DNA from: Thermosaccharophagus gerlachensis
Lineage (GTDB): Bacteria > Armatimonadota > Fervidibacteria > Fervidibacterales > Thermosaccharophagaceae
Direction of reading: 5' to 3'
DNA length: 64,000 bases
Assembly (NCBI GenBank): GCA_041538025.1
Contig: JBGOEV010000004.1
Location: 23,846 to 87,845, forward strand
The translations under genes were made by a program, and so were the position numbers. This document shows, piece after piece, positions 52,938-60,675 of the stretch (positions are counted from its first letter, which is position 1; every line of letters starts with the position of its first letter). The notes under the pieces are model-generated. The model made no database searches. It was not told where the DNA came from and saw nothing but the letters and a program-made list of their open reading frames with translations.

Positions 52938-54002
52938 GAATTGGAAAGCCCCCTTCCCATAGAACATGTGCTCGCCTTCAAATATCTCTAACCCAAGTTT
53001 CTCGCTTGCATTGAAGACCGAGTAGATTTTACTCAACCGCTCGTAGGAACGCATTGTTGCCTCAACAGGGAATATCGCATCCTTAGTGCCAGACTCAACG
53101 AACAAAGCCCTCGGCGCAATCAAGCCAGCGATATCCCACATCTCTGCAAATTTAAGGATTGATGGGATATAGTTGTCAATGCAGTGTGGTATGCTCATGA
53201 TGCTATCGCCGAATGTGTTGAAGTAACCACTCACAACAGCCACTTTAATCCTTTCGTCAATTGCAGCTGCAAAAAGTGCGGTTGCACCACCACCAGATAT
53301 GCCCATTACAGCTATCCTATCGCTTTCAATCTCCTCCCTCATGTTCAAGTAATCAATTGCCCTTATGACATCGTAAACGCGCCATCCAAGCATGGTCTCG
53401 CCGAAGAGCAGAGCTGCGCCAGCAGCAGGCTGGCACGATGAAGTTTCTGGTGATTGACTTCGTGCCCTTTCGTCACGCCTATGCCCAAAACCAAGTTGCT
53501 CAACAGCAAGCACTGCGTAACCGTGTTCAACACACTGTAGCGCAAAGTCCATTTGGTATCCAGCGTATGTCTGACGGATTGTCCCATCAGCGTTTATACC
53601 AACTATGTCATCAACACCTCTGCCGTGACCTGGTAAGCATATAACGCATGGTAGAGGTATACTTGCGCCTTCTGGCAAGAGGAAGTAAGCATACACTGAT
53701 AACTCGTCTCGGCTCTGGAAGACGACTGTCTCACGTTCATACCTCACAATATCACCGCAAGTGTTGATAAAACTTAGTTTCACCTTTTCAAGCTTCCTCG
53801 GGTTAAGCTCGCACTTCCTCTTAGGGAAACCACCAAGCAACTTGATCAAGCGATTTCGTAGCCTGCGCTGCCATTCGATGGCTTCATCAAGCGATGTAGC
53901 GCTGAATGAAAGCCTTCTTCTCTGACGCTTGTAAAGGGACATCGTGAAGGCAAGTGTATCAAATTGTTTATCTTGTAGCCCCTTTTCACTTCCCTCGCTC
54001 AT
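52920..54002 (-). CDS. Alpha/beta hydrolase, acyl esterase-like
   Basis: The nucleophile is the Ser of VMGISGGGATALFAA. The acid is probably Asp in VESGTKDAIFPVEAT, and the base His in FEGEHMFYGKG. PCVICLPGHGRGVDD supplies the oxyanion hole. It resembles the acetyl-xylan-esterase/dienelactone-hydrolase-like group (Abhydrolase_7 type). There is no signal peptide, so it is cytoplasmic. An N-terminal extension of about 100 residues contains charged helices. The start ATG follows GGTGGTGAG. Its 3' end overlaps the YfhO-like gene by 18 bases. Confidence 0.82.
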   Translation of the reverse strand: MSEGSEKGLQDKQFDTLAFTMSLYKRQRRRLSFSATSLDEAIEWQRRLRNRLIKLLGGFPKRKCELNPRKLEKVKLSFINTCGDIVRYERETVVFQSRDELSVYAYFLLPEGASIPLPCVICLPGHGRGVDDIVGINADGTIRQTYAGYQMDFALQCVEHGYAVLAVEQLGFGHRRDERARSQSPETSSCQPAAGAALLFGETMLGWRVYDVIRAIDYLNMREEIESDRIAVMGISGGGATALFAAAIDERIKVAVVSGYFNTFGDSIMSIPHCIDNYIPSILKFAEMWDIAGLIAPRALFVESGTKDAIFPVEATMRSYERLSKIYSVFNASEKLGLEIFEGEHMFYGKGAFQFLHRWL

Positions 54003-54055
54003 CGTAGCTCACCACCGTAAGGTGTTTTTCGTTACATTTTGAAGATAGCGCAATC

Positions 54056-54076
54056 TGAGAGAGCAATCTTCTCTCA
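54056..54076 (+). promoter_or_regulatory. Inverted repeat upstream of the MscS gene
   Basis: TGAGAGA (54056-54062) and TCTCTCA (54070-54076) are perfect seven-base arms around GCAATCT. The repeat ends 27 bases before the TTG start of the channel gene and lies between it and the divergent hydrolase gene. It could be an operator or an mRNA hairpin. Confidence 0.3.
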
Positions 54077-54103
54077 ATATGTCGCTATGTGAGGTGAGAG
54101 GCG

Positions 54104-55309
54104 TTGCAACTGGATTTGCTATCCAAAGTGAGTTTGCTACCGCTCTTTGGATTGTCTGTGCAACTCTTCAGCTCGCTGTGTGTATACCTTCTCGCTCAAC
54201 CCTTCTTCCGCACGCTCATGAAGCGAGTTGGCGTGGCAAGCATGCATAGCTTTTTCAAGCTACTCGTGGACATGCTTCCGATGGCTTTTGCTTCATGTTC
54301 TGCCAACCTGTTTTCTATCGTTGCAGAACCGTATGAGTTTGGTTATCTGATGCCATATGGAACTGCGCTTCTATGGCTCTTGTTTGTTTACATGTTCGTT
54401 GCAAGATTGATGCGATTGTTCCTGCCGATTGAGATTGCAACGCAATATGAACTTATGCTTTGGCTTCCTGTAATGGTTTTAATGTCGCTCCTTTACTTCG
54501 TTGGGGCACTACCAAAACTTTTTGAACTCCTATCGCACCCGTTGCTTCGTATTGGAAAGAATGAAATCCCAGTTTCATCGCTCATCATAGCTGTGGCTGT
54601 TAGCATCGTTGCAATTTGGTTCAGCAATGTCGTTTCAAACAGCGTCCATAAGTCAGCGCTGATGCGCTACGAAATTGACGAGCATATAGCCTACATTCTC
54701 TCGCAGTCCCTAAGGGTTGGCATTTTGGTGGTCGGTATGTTCTTTGTCATTGACACGCTCGGCATAGATCTCTCCTCGCTTAAGTTCTTTGCTGGCGGTT
54801 TCGGGGTTGCACTCGGCTTCGGTATGCAACAGATAGCCAACAATTTCATAAGCGGGATGCTCCTCATCATTGAGAGGTCTGTGCGCATTGGTGATGTCAT
54901 AAGCGTTGCTGGTCAGCTCGGAAGGGTTGAACGAATAACTGCGCGCTCCACCACAATATGCACGCCAGATGATAAGCACATCATCATACCGAACATGCAT
55001 CTCCTGACGATGCCAGTCATGCGTATAGCGAAGGACAGCCCCTTCTGCATTCAGCTCTCCATAAGCACAGCTCACCCTGACGATTTGGATAAGCTTCAGG
55101 CGCTGTTATTAAGGGCTGTCTCAGAACACCCAAGGGTAGCAAAGGAACCAGCGCCAGAGTTACGGCTTACCAAGTTTTCCTCTGACGCAGTCTCATTTGA
55201 GCTGTCCGTCTGGGTTGAAGCTATCGGCAAAGATGCGTTGCGAGTTGAGAGTGAGCTATATAGGAGGCTCTTTGAAGCCGTCAAAAGCTCGGGTGTAGGA
55301 ATCAAGTGA
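54104..55309 (+). CDS. Mechanosensitive channel, MscS family
   Basis: Several N-terminal transmembrane helices precede the MscS core: a pore-lining helix rich in Gly/Ala (FFAGGFGVALGFGMQQIANNFISGMLLIIERSVRIGDVI), the beta domain (GRVERITARSTTICTPDDKHIIIPN) and a C-terminal alpha/beta domain. It opens on membrane stretch to release solutes in osmotic downshift. The start is TTG 54104, set by GAGGTGAG at 54091-54098. Length (401) is between MscS (286) and MscK-like forms, with about four extra helices. Confidence 0.9.
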   Translation: MQLDLLSKVSLLPLFGLSVQLFSSLCVYLLAQPFFRTLMKRVGVASMHSFFKLLVDMLPMAFASCSANLFSIVAEPYEFGYLMPYGTALLWLLFVYMFVARLMRLFLPIEIATQYELMLWLPVMVLMSLLYFVGALPKLFELLSHPLLRIGKNEIPVSSLIIAVAVSIVAIWFSNVVSNSVHKSALMRYEIDEHIAYILSQSLRVGILVVGMFFVIDTLGIDLSSLKFFAGGFGVALGFGMQQIANNFISGMLLIIERSVRIGDVISVAGQLGRVERITARSTTICTPDDKHIIIPNMHLLTMPVMRIAKDSPFCIQLSISTAHPDDLDKLQALLLRAVSEHPRVAKEPAPELRLTKFSSDAVSFELSVWVEAIGKDALRVESELYRRLFEAVKSSGVGIK

Positions 55310-55324
55310 GCTTGTTTTATTCCT
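55297..55324. terminator. Weak bidirectional terminator-like hairpin between mscS and larB
   Basis: CAAG-TGAG-CTTG (55303-55314) is followed by TTTT on the plus strand and flanked by AGGAAT (55297-55302) and ATTCCT (55319-55324). The nested arms overlap both convergent stop regions. The stem is short, so termination is uncertain. Confidence 0.3.
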
Positions 55325-56126
55325 CGTTGTGTATCCTTCTCGCTTCCTTCCAAACCTCCTTCAAGTGTGCTCCTATGAGGGCTGCGAAATAACCGGCACC
55401 AAATCCGTTGTCAATGTTGACTACAACAAGCCCCGGAGAACAGGAGTTGAGCATCGTCAGAAGCGCTGCAAGACCTTGGAAGCTTGCTCCATAGCCAACG
55501 CTTGTCGGGACTGCTATCACAGGTTGCTTGATAAGACCAGCAACGACACTTGGCAATGCTCCTTCCATCCCAGCAACAACGATCACAACATGAGCATTTT
55601 CAATCGTTTGGCGGTGGTCAAGGAGACGATGTAGCCCAGCTACTCCAACATCGTATATGCGGGAAACTTGCATGCCAAAAGCTTCTGCGGTTAAAGCTGC
55701 TTCCTCTGCAACGGGGAGGTCGGCAGTGCCAGCTGATAAAACCACTGCCTTAGGAGTGAACTCTTCCCTTGTTCTGTTTTCTTCCTCCTCTTTTGAGCGG
55801 ACGATTATCATCCGTGCGAGTTCATGATATTCAGCGTGCTGCACAACTTCCTTCACTGCTTCATACATTTCCTTCGATGCCCTCGTTGCGAGGACTTTCC
55901 CACCGCGAGACGATATGGTAGCAATGATTTGTTTAACTTGTTCAGCCGTCTTACCTTGGCAGAAGACAACCTCGGGGAAACCGCGCCTTAACACTCTGTG
56001 GTGATCAAGTTTTGCAAACCCGAGTTCCTCATAAGGCAAAGCGCGAAGCTTTTCAAGCGCTTCATCAACGCTTATCGCATGCTTATGCAAATCTTCCAAC
56101 ACCCTCCTAATGTGCTCTACAAGCAT
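55317..56126 (-). CDS. larB: LarB-like nickel-pincer cofactor synthesis protein
   Basis: The 269-residue protein has a helical N-terminal region and a PurE-like (AIR carboxylase) C-terminal domain, with RGFPEVVFCQGKTAEQ, VLSAGTADLPVAEEAALTAEAFG, VVIVVAGMEGALPSVVAGL and VPTSVGYGASFQGLAALLTMLNSCSPG. These are LarB signatures. LarB carboxylates the pyridinium of nicotinic acid adenine dinucleotide in the LarB-LarE-LarC route to the nickel cofactor of lactate racemase-type enzymes. No larC, larE or larA is in the window. GGAGGGCG precedes the ATG. It is the last gene of the minus-strand run from thrB. Confidence 0.92.
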   Translation of the reverse strand: MLVEHIRRVLEDLHKHAISVDEALEKLRALPYEELGFAKLDHHRVLRRGFPEVVFCQGKTAEQVKQIIATISSRGGKVLATRASKEMYEAVKEVVQHAEYHELARMIIVRSKEEEENRTREEFTPKAVVLSAGTADLPVAEEAALTAEAFGMQVSRIYDVGVAGLHRLLDHRQTIENAHVVIVVAGMEGALPSVVAGLIKQPVIAVPTSVGYGASFQGLAALLTMLNSCSPGLVVVNIDNGFGAGYFAALIGAHLKEVWKEARRIHNEE

Positions 56127-56158
56127 CGCCCTCCCACCTATCGCTTTCCTTGTTTTAA

Positions 56159-56815
56159 CTATCCTTTGCTTTTCATCTTCTCCTCAAGCATCTTTTTCAA
56201 GCGCTCGTAGTTACGCTTTACAACTGCGTCTTCTGGTGCTTCGTTCAATCTCTCACGCCATACCCTCAATGCATCTTCTAACCTTCCAACTCTTTCGTAA
56301 GCTTTAGCAAGCGCATGCTTCACCCAGAATGGTGCTGGCAACGCTGAAGCAATCTCATACCATTTGACTGCCTCTTCAAACTTCTTGTGACGCGTCAGAA
56401 TGAAACCGATGTCAAACGGGATTTGGTAGGATGACTTGTTTATTTTGAAGCCGTTCTCAAGCAGTAAGAGCGCCTCTTGTGTTCTGTCCATGCTATCAAG
56501 CAACCATGCTGCAACACTATACGCCTCAACGAAGTGAGGATCAAGAGCAATGCTACCGTAATGCATCCGCACAGCCGATTCATAATCACCGATATGGAAG
56601 TAACGGTCGCTCATCAGCCAAAGTATATCCACAGCTTGATCACGAACTGTGACTGCATCATGAGTGTAGTGTTTGAAAGAGGGTAAGAGTGGCATGTAGC
56701 TTCTCGTTGCATGCCTATGCTTCACTTCGCCACTTTGTTCACACATGCCGACAAGCAAAACACAAAGGGCAAAGGGAACAAACCAAAGCGCTGGAATGAA
56801 CATTGGCTTCCTCAT
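56159..56815 (-). CDS. Envelope TPR protein
   Basis: An N-terminal hydrophobic stretch (ALWFVPFALCVLLVGMC) is a signal peptide or, with its Cys, a possible lipobox. At least four TPR-like units follow (YESAVRMHYGSIALDPH, QEALLLLENGF, EEAVKWYEIAS, EDALRVWRERLNEAP). No enzyme motif is present. It starts 2 bases after the stop of the deacetylase gene, whose own N-terminal region is TPR-like, so the two may act together. A lipoprotein of the LspA route is possible. Confidence 0.75.
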   Translation of the reverse strand: MRKPMFIPALWFVPFALCVLLVGMCEQSGEVKHRHATRSYMPLLPSFKHYTHDAVTVRDQAVDILWLMSDRYFHIGDYESAVRMHYGSIALDPHFVEAYSVAAWLLDSMDRTQEALLLLENGFKINKSSYQIPFDIGFILTRHKKFEEAVKWYEIASALPAPFWVKHALAKAYERVGRLEDALRVWRERLNEAPEDAVVKRNYERLKKMLEEKMKSKG

Positions 56816-56817
56816 GT

Positions 56818-58869
56818 TTATCTTACCTCCGTGAAATCGCTACACCTTACTTGCCTTACCCTTAAGAGTTCTCCGAGCGGCATGACTTCATAACCAAGCT
56901 TCTGCAACCCATCAAGCAAGTATGGAAGCACATCTGGGCTTGCATCCATCCCGTTGTGCATAAGTATGATTGAACCCGGTTTAACAGCATTGAGCATTTT
57001 AGCTGCTATCTGTTGTGGTGTTCCACGATGCTCACCGATGTTGATATTCCATTTAGCGCATAAGTAGTTCTGTTCCATGAGAGTTGAAGTGAGGGCATCG
57101 TTTATCCCACCGCCCGGTGGACGAAACAAAGTTGGATGGATACCACAAACCTCCGAGATGAGTATGTCAGTGAGTAACAGTTCACATTCAATGTCGTTTT
57201 TGCTCAGCATGCGTGCGGGAGTGTGTGAGTATGAATGGTTTCCCACCTCGTGTCCAGCATTAACTATAGCCTTAAGAAGCTCAGGATATTCTTTCACCAT
57301 CTCGCCAACAACGAAGAAGGTTGCTTTGACTCCATAGCGGGAGAGGGTTTGCAATATCTGTTCTGTGTATGGTGTCCTTGGTCCGTCATCAAATGTGAGT
57401 GCGACTGCCTTTCTATATGGTGGCGCTGAAGTTACAAGAAGCGGTATGTTGTAGCCAGATGTGAGGCTTCTACGCAACCTTACAAGATGCTTGACGAGAG
57501 CTTCGTTGCGTGTGCGCAAATAAAGTTTCCCAAGCTCGTGAAACGCCTTGTGCAAATTCCCCGTTGCTTCATACGCTAAGCCGAGTATAAGCTCAACGCC
57601 TTCGTCGTCCACATCAAGGAGGCGAATCGGTGGTAGAATTGAGTTGGGTTGTATTGTCGCTTGCTCACCAGATAAAGAGATTGACCTTGTTTGTGCATGC
57701 ACTGTTTTTAAGCTCGTCGTCTCCGCTGCGATTCGCCTTATGAATTGTTGTCTTCCAGAGGTGTCGTCCCCCTCAGCGATGGCTCGTTGTTGAATTGAGC
57801 TGATCGTCGATGGAGCAATATAAACCTTTTGTGTGCTCGCAGCGCAAACCGAGCCGTCGCGCCTTAAGACGAGAACAGTGAGTGTGTGTTTTCCCGGTGT
57901 TTCAGCGCTCGTATCCCACTCCCATTCAAATGGTGTTTTGTTAGTTCTGAACCTCTCCTCGCAATCAACATGGAAGCTCACTTGAGATGCTTCTGGGAAA
58001 GCCGATACATCAACGCTGATTCGCACACGCCCACTTAGCAACCTGATGCCATCATCGCTTGTTGCACTTTGGTTTTGCTTTCCTCTCCTGATGCTCAAAA
58101 GTGTTGTAGCATCTGCGCGTCGTATCGTGCTCGTTTTAGTGCTCATGCTTTGTGTGCTCTCCCCATCACCCTTATGCATGCTTACAAGTCTCTCAATCTC
58201 CCCCAATGGCACATCCCTTGCTCGGGGTGTCAGCATAACGAGTTTTATCCCGTCGTCATCGCTTATCACGGAGAGTTTGATGATGCCATTCATGTTGCTA
58301 CTCTCGCTTTGCATCCTGTTGCGCATTATTTCACTTAGCCTTATAAGCGTTTCCTTTGCCTCGGCATATTCGCCTTGTTGCATCTTCAGGAAGGAATAAA
58401 GCAGCATTACAGCCTCGCCATATGGCTCCTTTTCGGTGCACTTGCCCACGTCAGCGCTAACACCGAGTATGTTGAGAAACAACAATGCCAATTGATGGTT
58501 CGCCCTTGGTAGCAAGCTCAAAAGCTCTGTGAATGTTTTGATTGCTGATTCATGATCACCGATGCCAAGTGCAGCCAAGCCAGCCACAAGCATTACCGTT
58601 TCATCATGACAGTGTTTGAGCGCTGAAGTTGCAATCTCATATGCGCTGTTGAAATGACCTGCAGCGAGGCATGAGAGCGCTGCAGCAGCCTTCCAAGCCA
58701 CATCATCTGTGTTGTTAGCGTTTATGAGCGAGTTCACTGCGAGCCGCACCTCGCCAGCACGCAGCAACACGAGCGCTTGGGCAACGGCGTCATCCTCCAC
58801 GCTACTTGCGCAGTTAGCCATCCCAATCGCTATAGAGATGATTGCGAGCGTGAGCGTCGGTCGTCTCAT
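56818..58869 (-). CDS. Secreted polysaccharide deacetylase with TPR N-terminal region
   Basis: A signal peptide (LTLAIISIAIGMANCAS) leads into a TPR-like region (about residues 25-170), a beta-rich segment with a big-like fold (about 270-350) and a spacer. The C-terminal NodB domain (about 480-670) has VALTFDDGPRTP with the metal Asp residues, HSYSHTP (the HxxxH pair), LFRPPGGG and IILMHNG. It probably deacetylates N-acetylated glycans of the wall or of an exopolysaccharide. The ATG lies 14 bases after GAGGTGA. It follows acyP closely in a minus-strand run. Confidence 0.9.
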   Translation of the reverse strand: MRRPTLTLAIISIAIGMANCASSVEDDAVAQALVLLRAGEVRLAVNSLINANNTDDVAWKAAAALSCLAAGHFNSAYEIATSALKHCHDETVMLVAGLAALGIGDHESAIKTFTELLSLLPRANHQLALLFLNILGVSADVGKCTEKEPYGEAVMLLYSFLKMQQGEYAEAKETLIRLSEIMRNRMQSESSNMNGIIKLSVISDDDGIKLVMLTPRARDVPLGEIERLVSMHKGDGESTQSMSTKTSTIRRADATTLLSIRRGKQNQSATSDDGIRLLSGRVRISVDVSAFPEASQVSFHVDCEERFRTNKTPFEWEWDTSAETPGKHTLTVLVLRRDGSVCAASTQKVYIAPSTISSIQQRAIAEGDDTSGRQQFIRRIAAETTSLKTVHAQTRSISLSGEQATIQPNSILPPIRLLDVDDEGVELILGLAYEATGNLHKAFHELGKLYLRTRNEALVKHLVRLRRSLTSGYNIPLLVTSAPPYRKAVALTFDDGPRTPYTEQILQTLSRYGVKATFFVVGEMVKEYPELLKAIVNAGHEVGNHSYSHTPARMLSKNDIECELLLTDILISEVCGIHPTLFRPPGGGINDALTSTLMEQNYLCAKWNINIGEHRGTPQQIAAKMLNAVKPGSIILMHNGMDASPDVLPYLLDGLQKLGYEVMPLGELLRVRQVRCSDFTEVR

Positions 58870-58875
58870 CGCTTG

Positions 58876-59181
58876 TTAAAATTTCACCTCAAACCTATCA
58901 AACTCCCCTTTCGCTTCGCTCCAATTTACGATGACCTTGCGCACCCTCGCTGCAGGTGGACCTTGGTGTAGTTTCTCAAGGAGCTTATCAAGTTCCTCCT
59001 TTGACCCTTCCGCAACAACTTCAACGGAGCCATCCGACAGGTTCCGCACATAACCTGTAAGACCAAGTTTTGATGCTTCCCAAATGGTGAAATAGCGATA
59101 GCCAACCCCTTGGACAAGCCCATAGACAATGGCATGCAAGCGCATCCTCTTTTTGGCTTTCCCCTCTCGGGCACTGCTCAT
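58876..59181 (-). CDS. acyP: Acylphosphatase
   Basis: The catalytic Arg29 lies in GLVQGVGYRYFT and Asn47 in GYVRNLSDGSVEV, the two family residues. At 101 residues it has a short basic N-terminal extension beyond the usual 90. Acylphosphatases hydrolyse acyl phosphates such as carbamoyl phosphate and acetyl phosphate. AAAGGGTGAAG lies 7 bases before the ATG. It lies between the small membrane protein and the deacetylase gene. Confidence 0.94.
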   Translation of the reverse strand: MSSAREGKAKKRMRLHAIVYGLVQGVGYRYFTIWEASKLGLTGYVRNLSDGSVEVVAEGSKEELDKLLEKLHQGPPAARVRKVIVNWSEAKGEFDRFEVKF

Positions 59182-59212
59182 GATACTTCACCCTTTCCAT
59201 TACCAAGCGCTG

Positions 59213-59536
59213 TCACATTTCCCTTGTGCGATGTGAGTTGGCTATAGCCCTTGATGCACCGTAGATGTGAGCCCCACGAGCTGCGATTAGCGAACCTATA
59301 AAGCCCATAACGAAAAGGCAAGCAAGACGAAAGATGGAGCGAAGAACCCAACTGATTATTGATGCTGCTATGTGCTCCGAGCCAGTTGGGTTCTGGAGCA
59401 AAGCGAGCCTTTCCTTCTCAAGCGCTTGGAAGAGCTCATATGTGAGAATGAACGAAGCGACAAGGAGAGCTATGCCGATGACGAATACGATGATGCCGAT
59501 AATGCTCCCCAATGTTGAATGCCCATTGCCTTTCAT
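59213..59536 (-). CDS. Small membrane protein of unknown function
   Basis: I do not recognise a family. About 107 residues hold two hydrophobic helices (IIGIIVFVIGIALLVASFILTY and SIFRLACLFVMGFIGSLIAA) with a charged loop between. Start ATG 59536 follows GGTGAG (spacing 4); ATG 59548 overlaps the thrB stop. It lies directly downstream of thrB and upstream of acyP on the same strand, so it is cotranscribed. It resembles small inner-membrane proteins annotated as unknown in related genomes. Confidence 0.6.
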   Translation of the reverse strand: MKGNGHSTLGSIIGIIVFVIGIALLVASFILTYELFQALEKERLALLQNPTGSEHIAASIISWVLRSIFRLACLFVMGFIGSLIAARGAHIYGASRAIANSHRTREM

Positions 59537-59541
59537 TTTGC

Positions 59542-60474
59542 TCACCATCTTTCAAACCTTGCGCCATCTGTGTCTATGCGCACGACCTTCGTGTAACCAT
59601 AAACACTATGCTTTGATAACGCCATTTCCATCTCTTTAGCCACTCGCGATGCTTTTGCTTCATCCACCGACAATGCTGCTACTGCTGAGCCAGAACCACT
59701 TAGGAATGCGCCGAGCGCCCCTGCAGACATTGCTGCCTCAATAACATCGTTGAGCCATGGCATTAAAGCTTGCCTATATGGTTGATGTAACTTGTCTTTG
59801 ACTGCTTCTGCAACATGCTCAAAGTGACCTGTTGTAAGTGCTCCAACGAGAAGGCAGGCTCTGCTCATGTTAAACACTGCATCGCTGAGCGAGATGCTCT
59901 CTGGCAATACACTCCTTGCAATTTCTGTCGGTATGCTATGTTCTGGCACAAGCACTGTAACCAAAACTTCTTTAGCCACTGGGAGCTTGATAGCGAAGAC
60001 ACCATTACCATCGCTTCTCCATCCAGAGATAACAAATCCACCAAGCAATGCTGGCGCAACATTGTCCGTGTGACCTTCAAGTTCAGCTGCAAGCTTCAAT
60101 GCTTTAGGCTCATCAACTTCACCACGCAACAAAGCCATAGCTGCAACTATACCACCAACACGAGCAGCAGCGGAACTGCCAAGCCCCCTTAAAAGAGGTA
60201 TCGTGTTTTGAAGGCGCATGAAAACAGGTGGTGTTTCCTCTCCCATAAGCTCACATGCAGCTGAAAAAGCACGGTAGCAAACATTCCTCTCGTCCTTCGG
60301 CAATTCGTTCTCCCCTTCGCCTTCAACCTCAATTATCAGTTTGCTCGTCTTCCCTATACACCGTGCTTCAATGGTGTTATGCCAATCCAATGCTATCCCA
60401 AGCACATCAAAGCCGCTACCAAGGTTTGCGACAGTAGCTGGCACTCTCACCCTTACACCTTCAAAGCTTCCCAC
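59542..60474 (-). CDS. thrB: Homoserine kinase
   Basis: A GHMP kinase: RVPATVANLGSGFDVLGIAL at the N-terminus, the ATP loop IPLLRGLGSSAAARVGGIVAA (motif 2, GLGSSAA) and the late GAFLSGSGSAVAAL motif 3. It phosphorylates homoserine for threonine synthesis. Start GTG 60474 has GGTGATGG upstream. Length (310) is normal. It heads the minus-strand run of thrB, small membrane protein, acyP, deacetylase, TPR and larB genes, and is divergent from argG. Confidence 0.94.
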   Translation of the reverse strand: MGSFEGVRVRVPATVANLGSGFDVLGIALDWHNTIEARCIGKTSKLIIEVEGEGENELPKDERNVCYRAFSAACELMGEETPPVFMRLQNTIPLLRGLGSSAAARVGGIVAAMALLRGEVDEPKALKLAAELEGHTDNVAPALLGGFVISGWRSDGNGVFAIKLPVAKEVLVTVLVPEHSIPTEIARSVLPESISLSDAVFNMSRACLLVGALTTGHFEHVAEAVKDKLHQPYRQALMPWLNDVIEAAMSAGALGAFLSGSGSAVAALSVDEAKASRVAKEMEMALSKHSVYGYTKVVRIDTDGARFERW

Positions 60475-60524
60475 TTCCCATCACCATCAATGCTTCATCT
60501 TATGCAAACGGGGTTTATCACTCA

Positions 60525-60549
60525 GGCTTGTGTAGCATTACACAGAGCC
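60525..60549. promoter_or_regulatory. Inverted repeat in the thrB-argG divergent region (proximal to thrB)
   Basis: GGCT-TGTGTA (60525-60534) and TACACA-g-AGCC (60539-60549) form ten pairs with one bulged G around GCAT. It lies 51 bases upstream of the thrB start. The compact 6-4-6 core (TGTGTA-GCAT-TACACA) looks like a dimeric repressor site. Confidence 0.45.
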
Positions 60550-60586
60550 ACTATGGTAAAGTTTATCCTGCCACAAGTTTTTTGTT

Positions 60587-60622
60587 GAGCATGAGATAAG
60601 GTGCTACAACACCTTCATGCTC
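60587..60622 (+). promoter_or_regulatory. Leader hairpin upstream of argG
   Basis: GAGCATG (60587-60593) pairs with CATGCTC (60616-60622), and AAGGTG (60598-60603) with CACCTT (60610-60615): 13 pairs with a four-base bulge (AGAT) and a six-base loop (CTACAA). It ends 53 bases before the argG start. An alternative pair TGTTG (60583-60587) with CAACA (60607-60611) would compete. No T-box or ArgR-like box was recognised. Confidence 0.5.
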
Positions 60623-60675
60623 GTGTCATAGTTGTTTTTGATGCTCTTCAAAACTTGCAACGGAGGGGTGAACTC

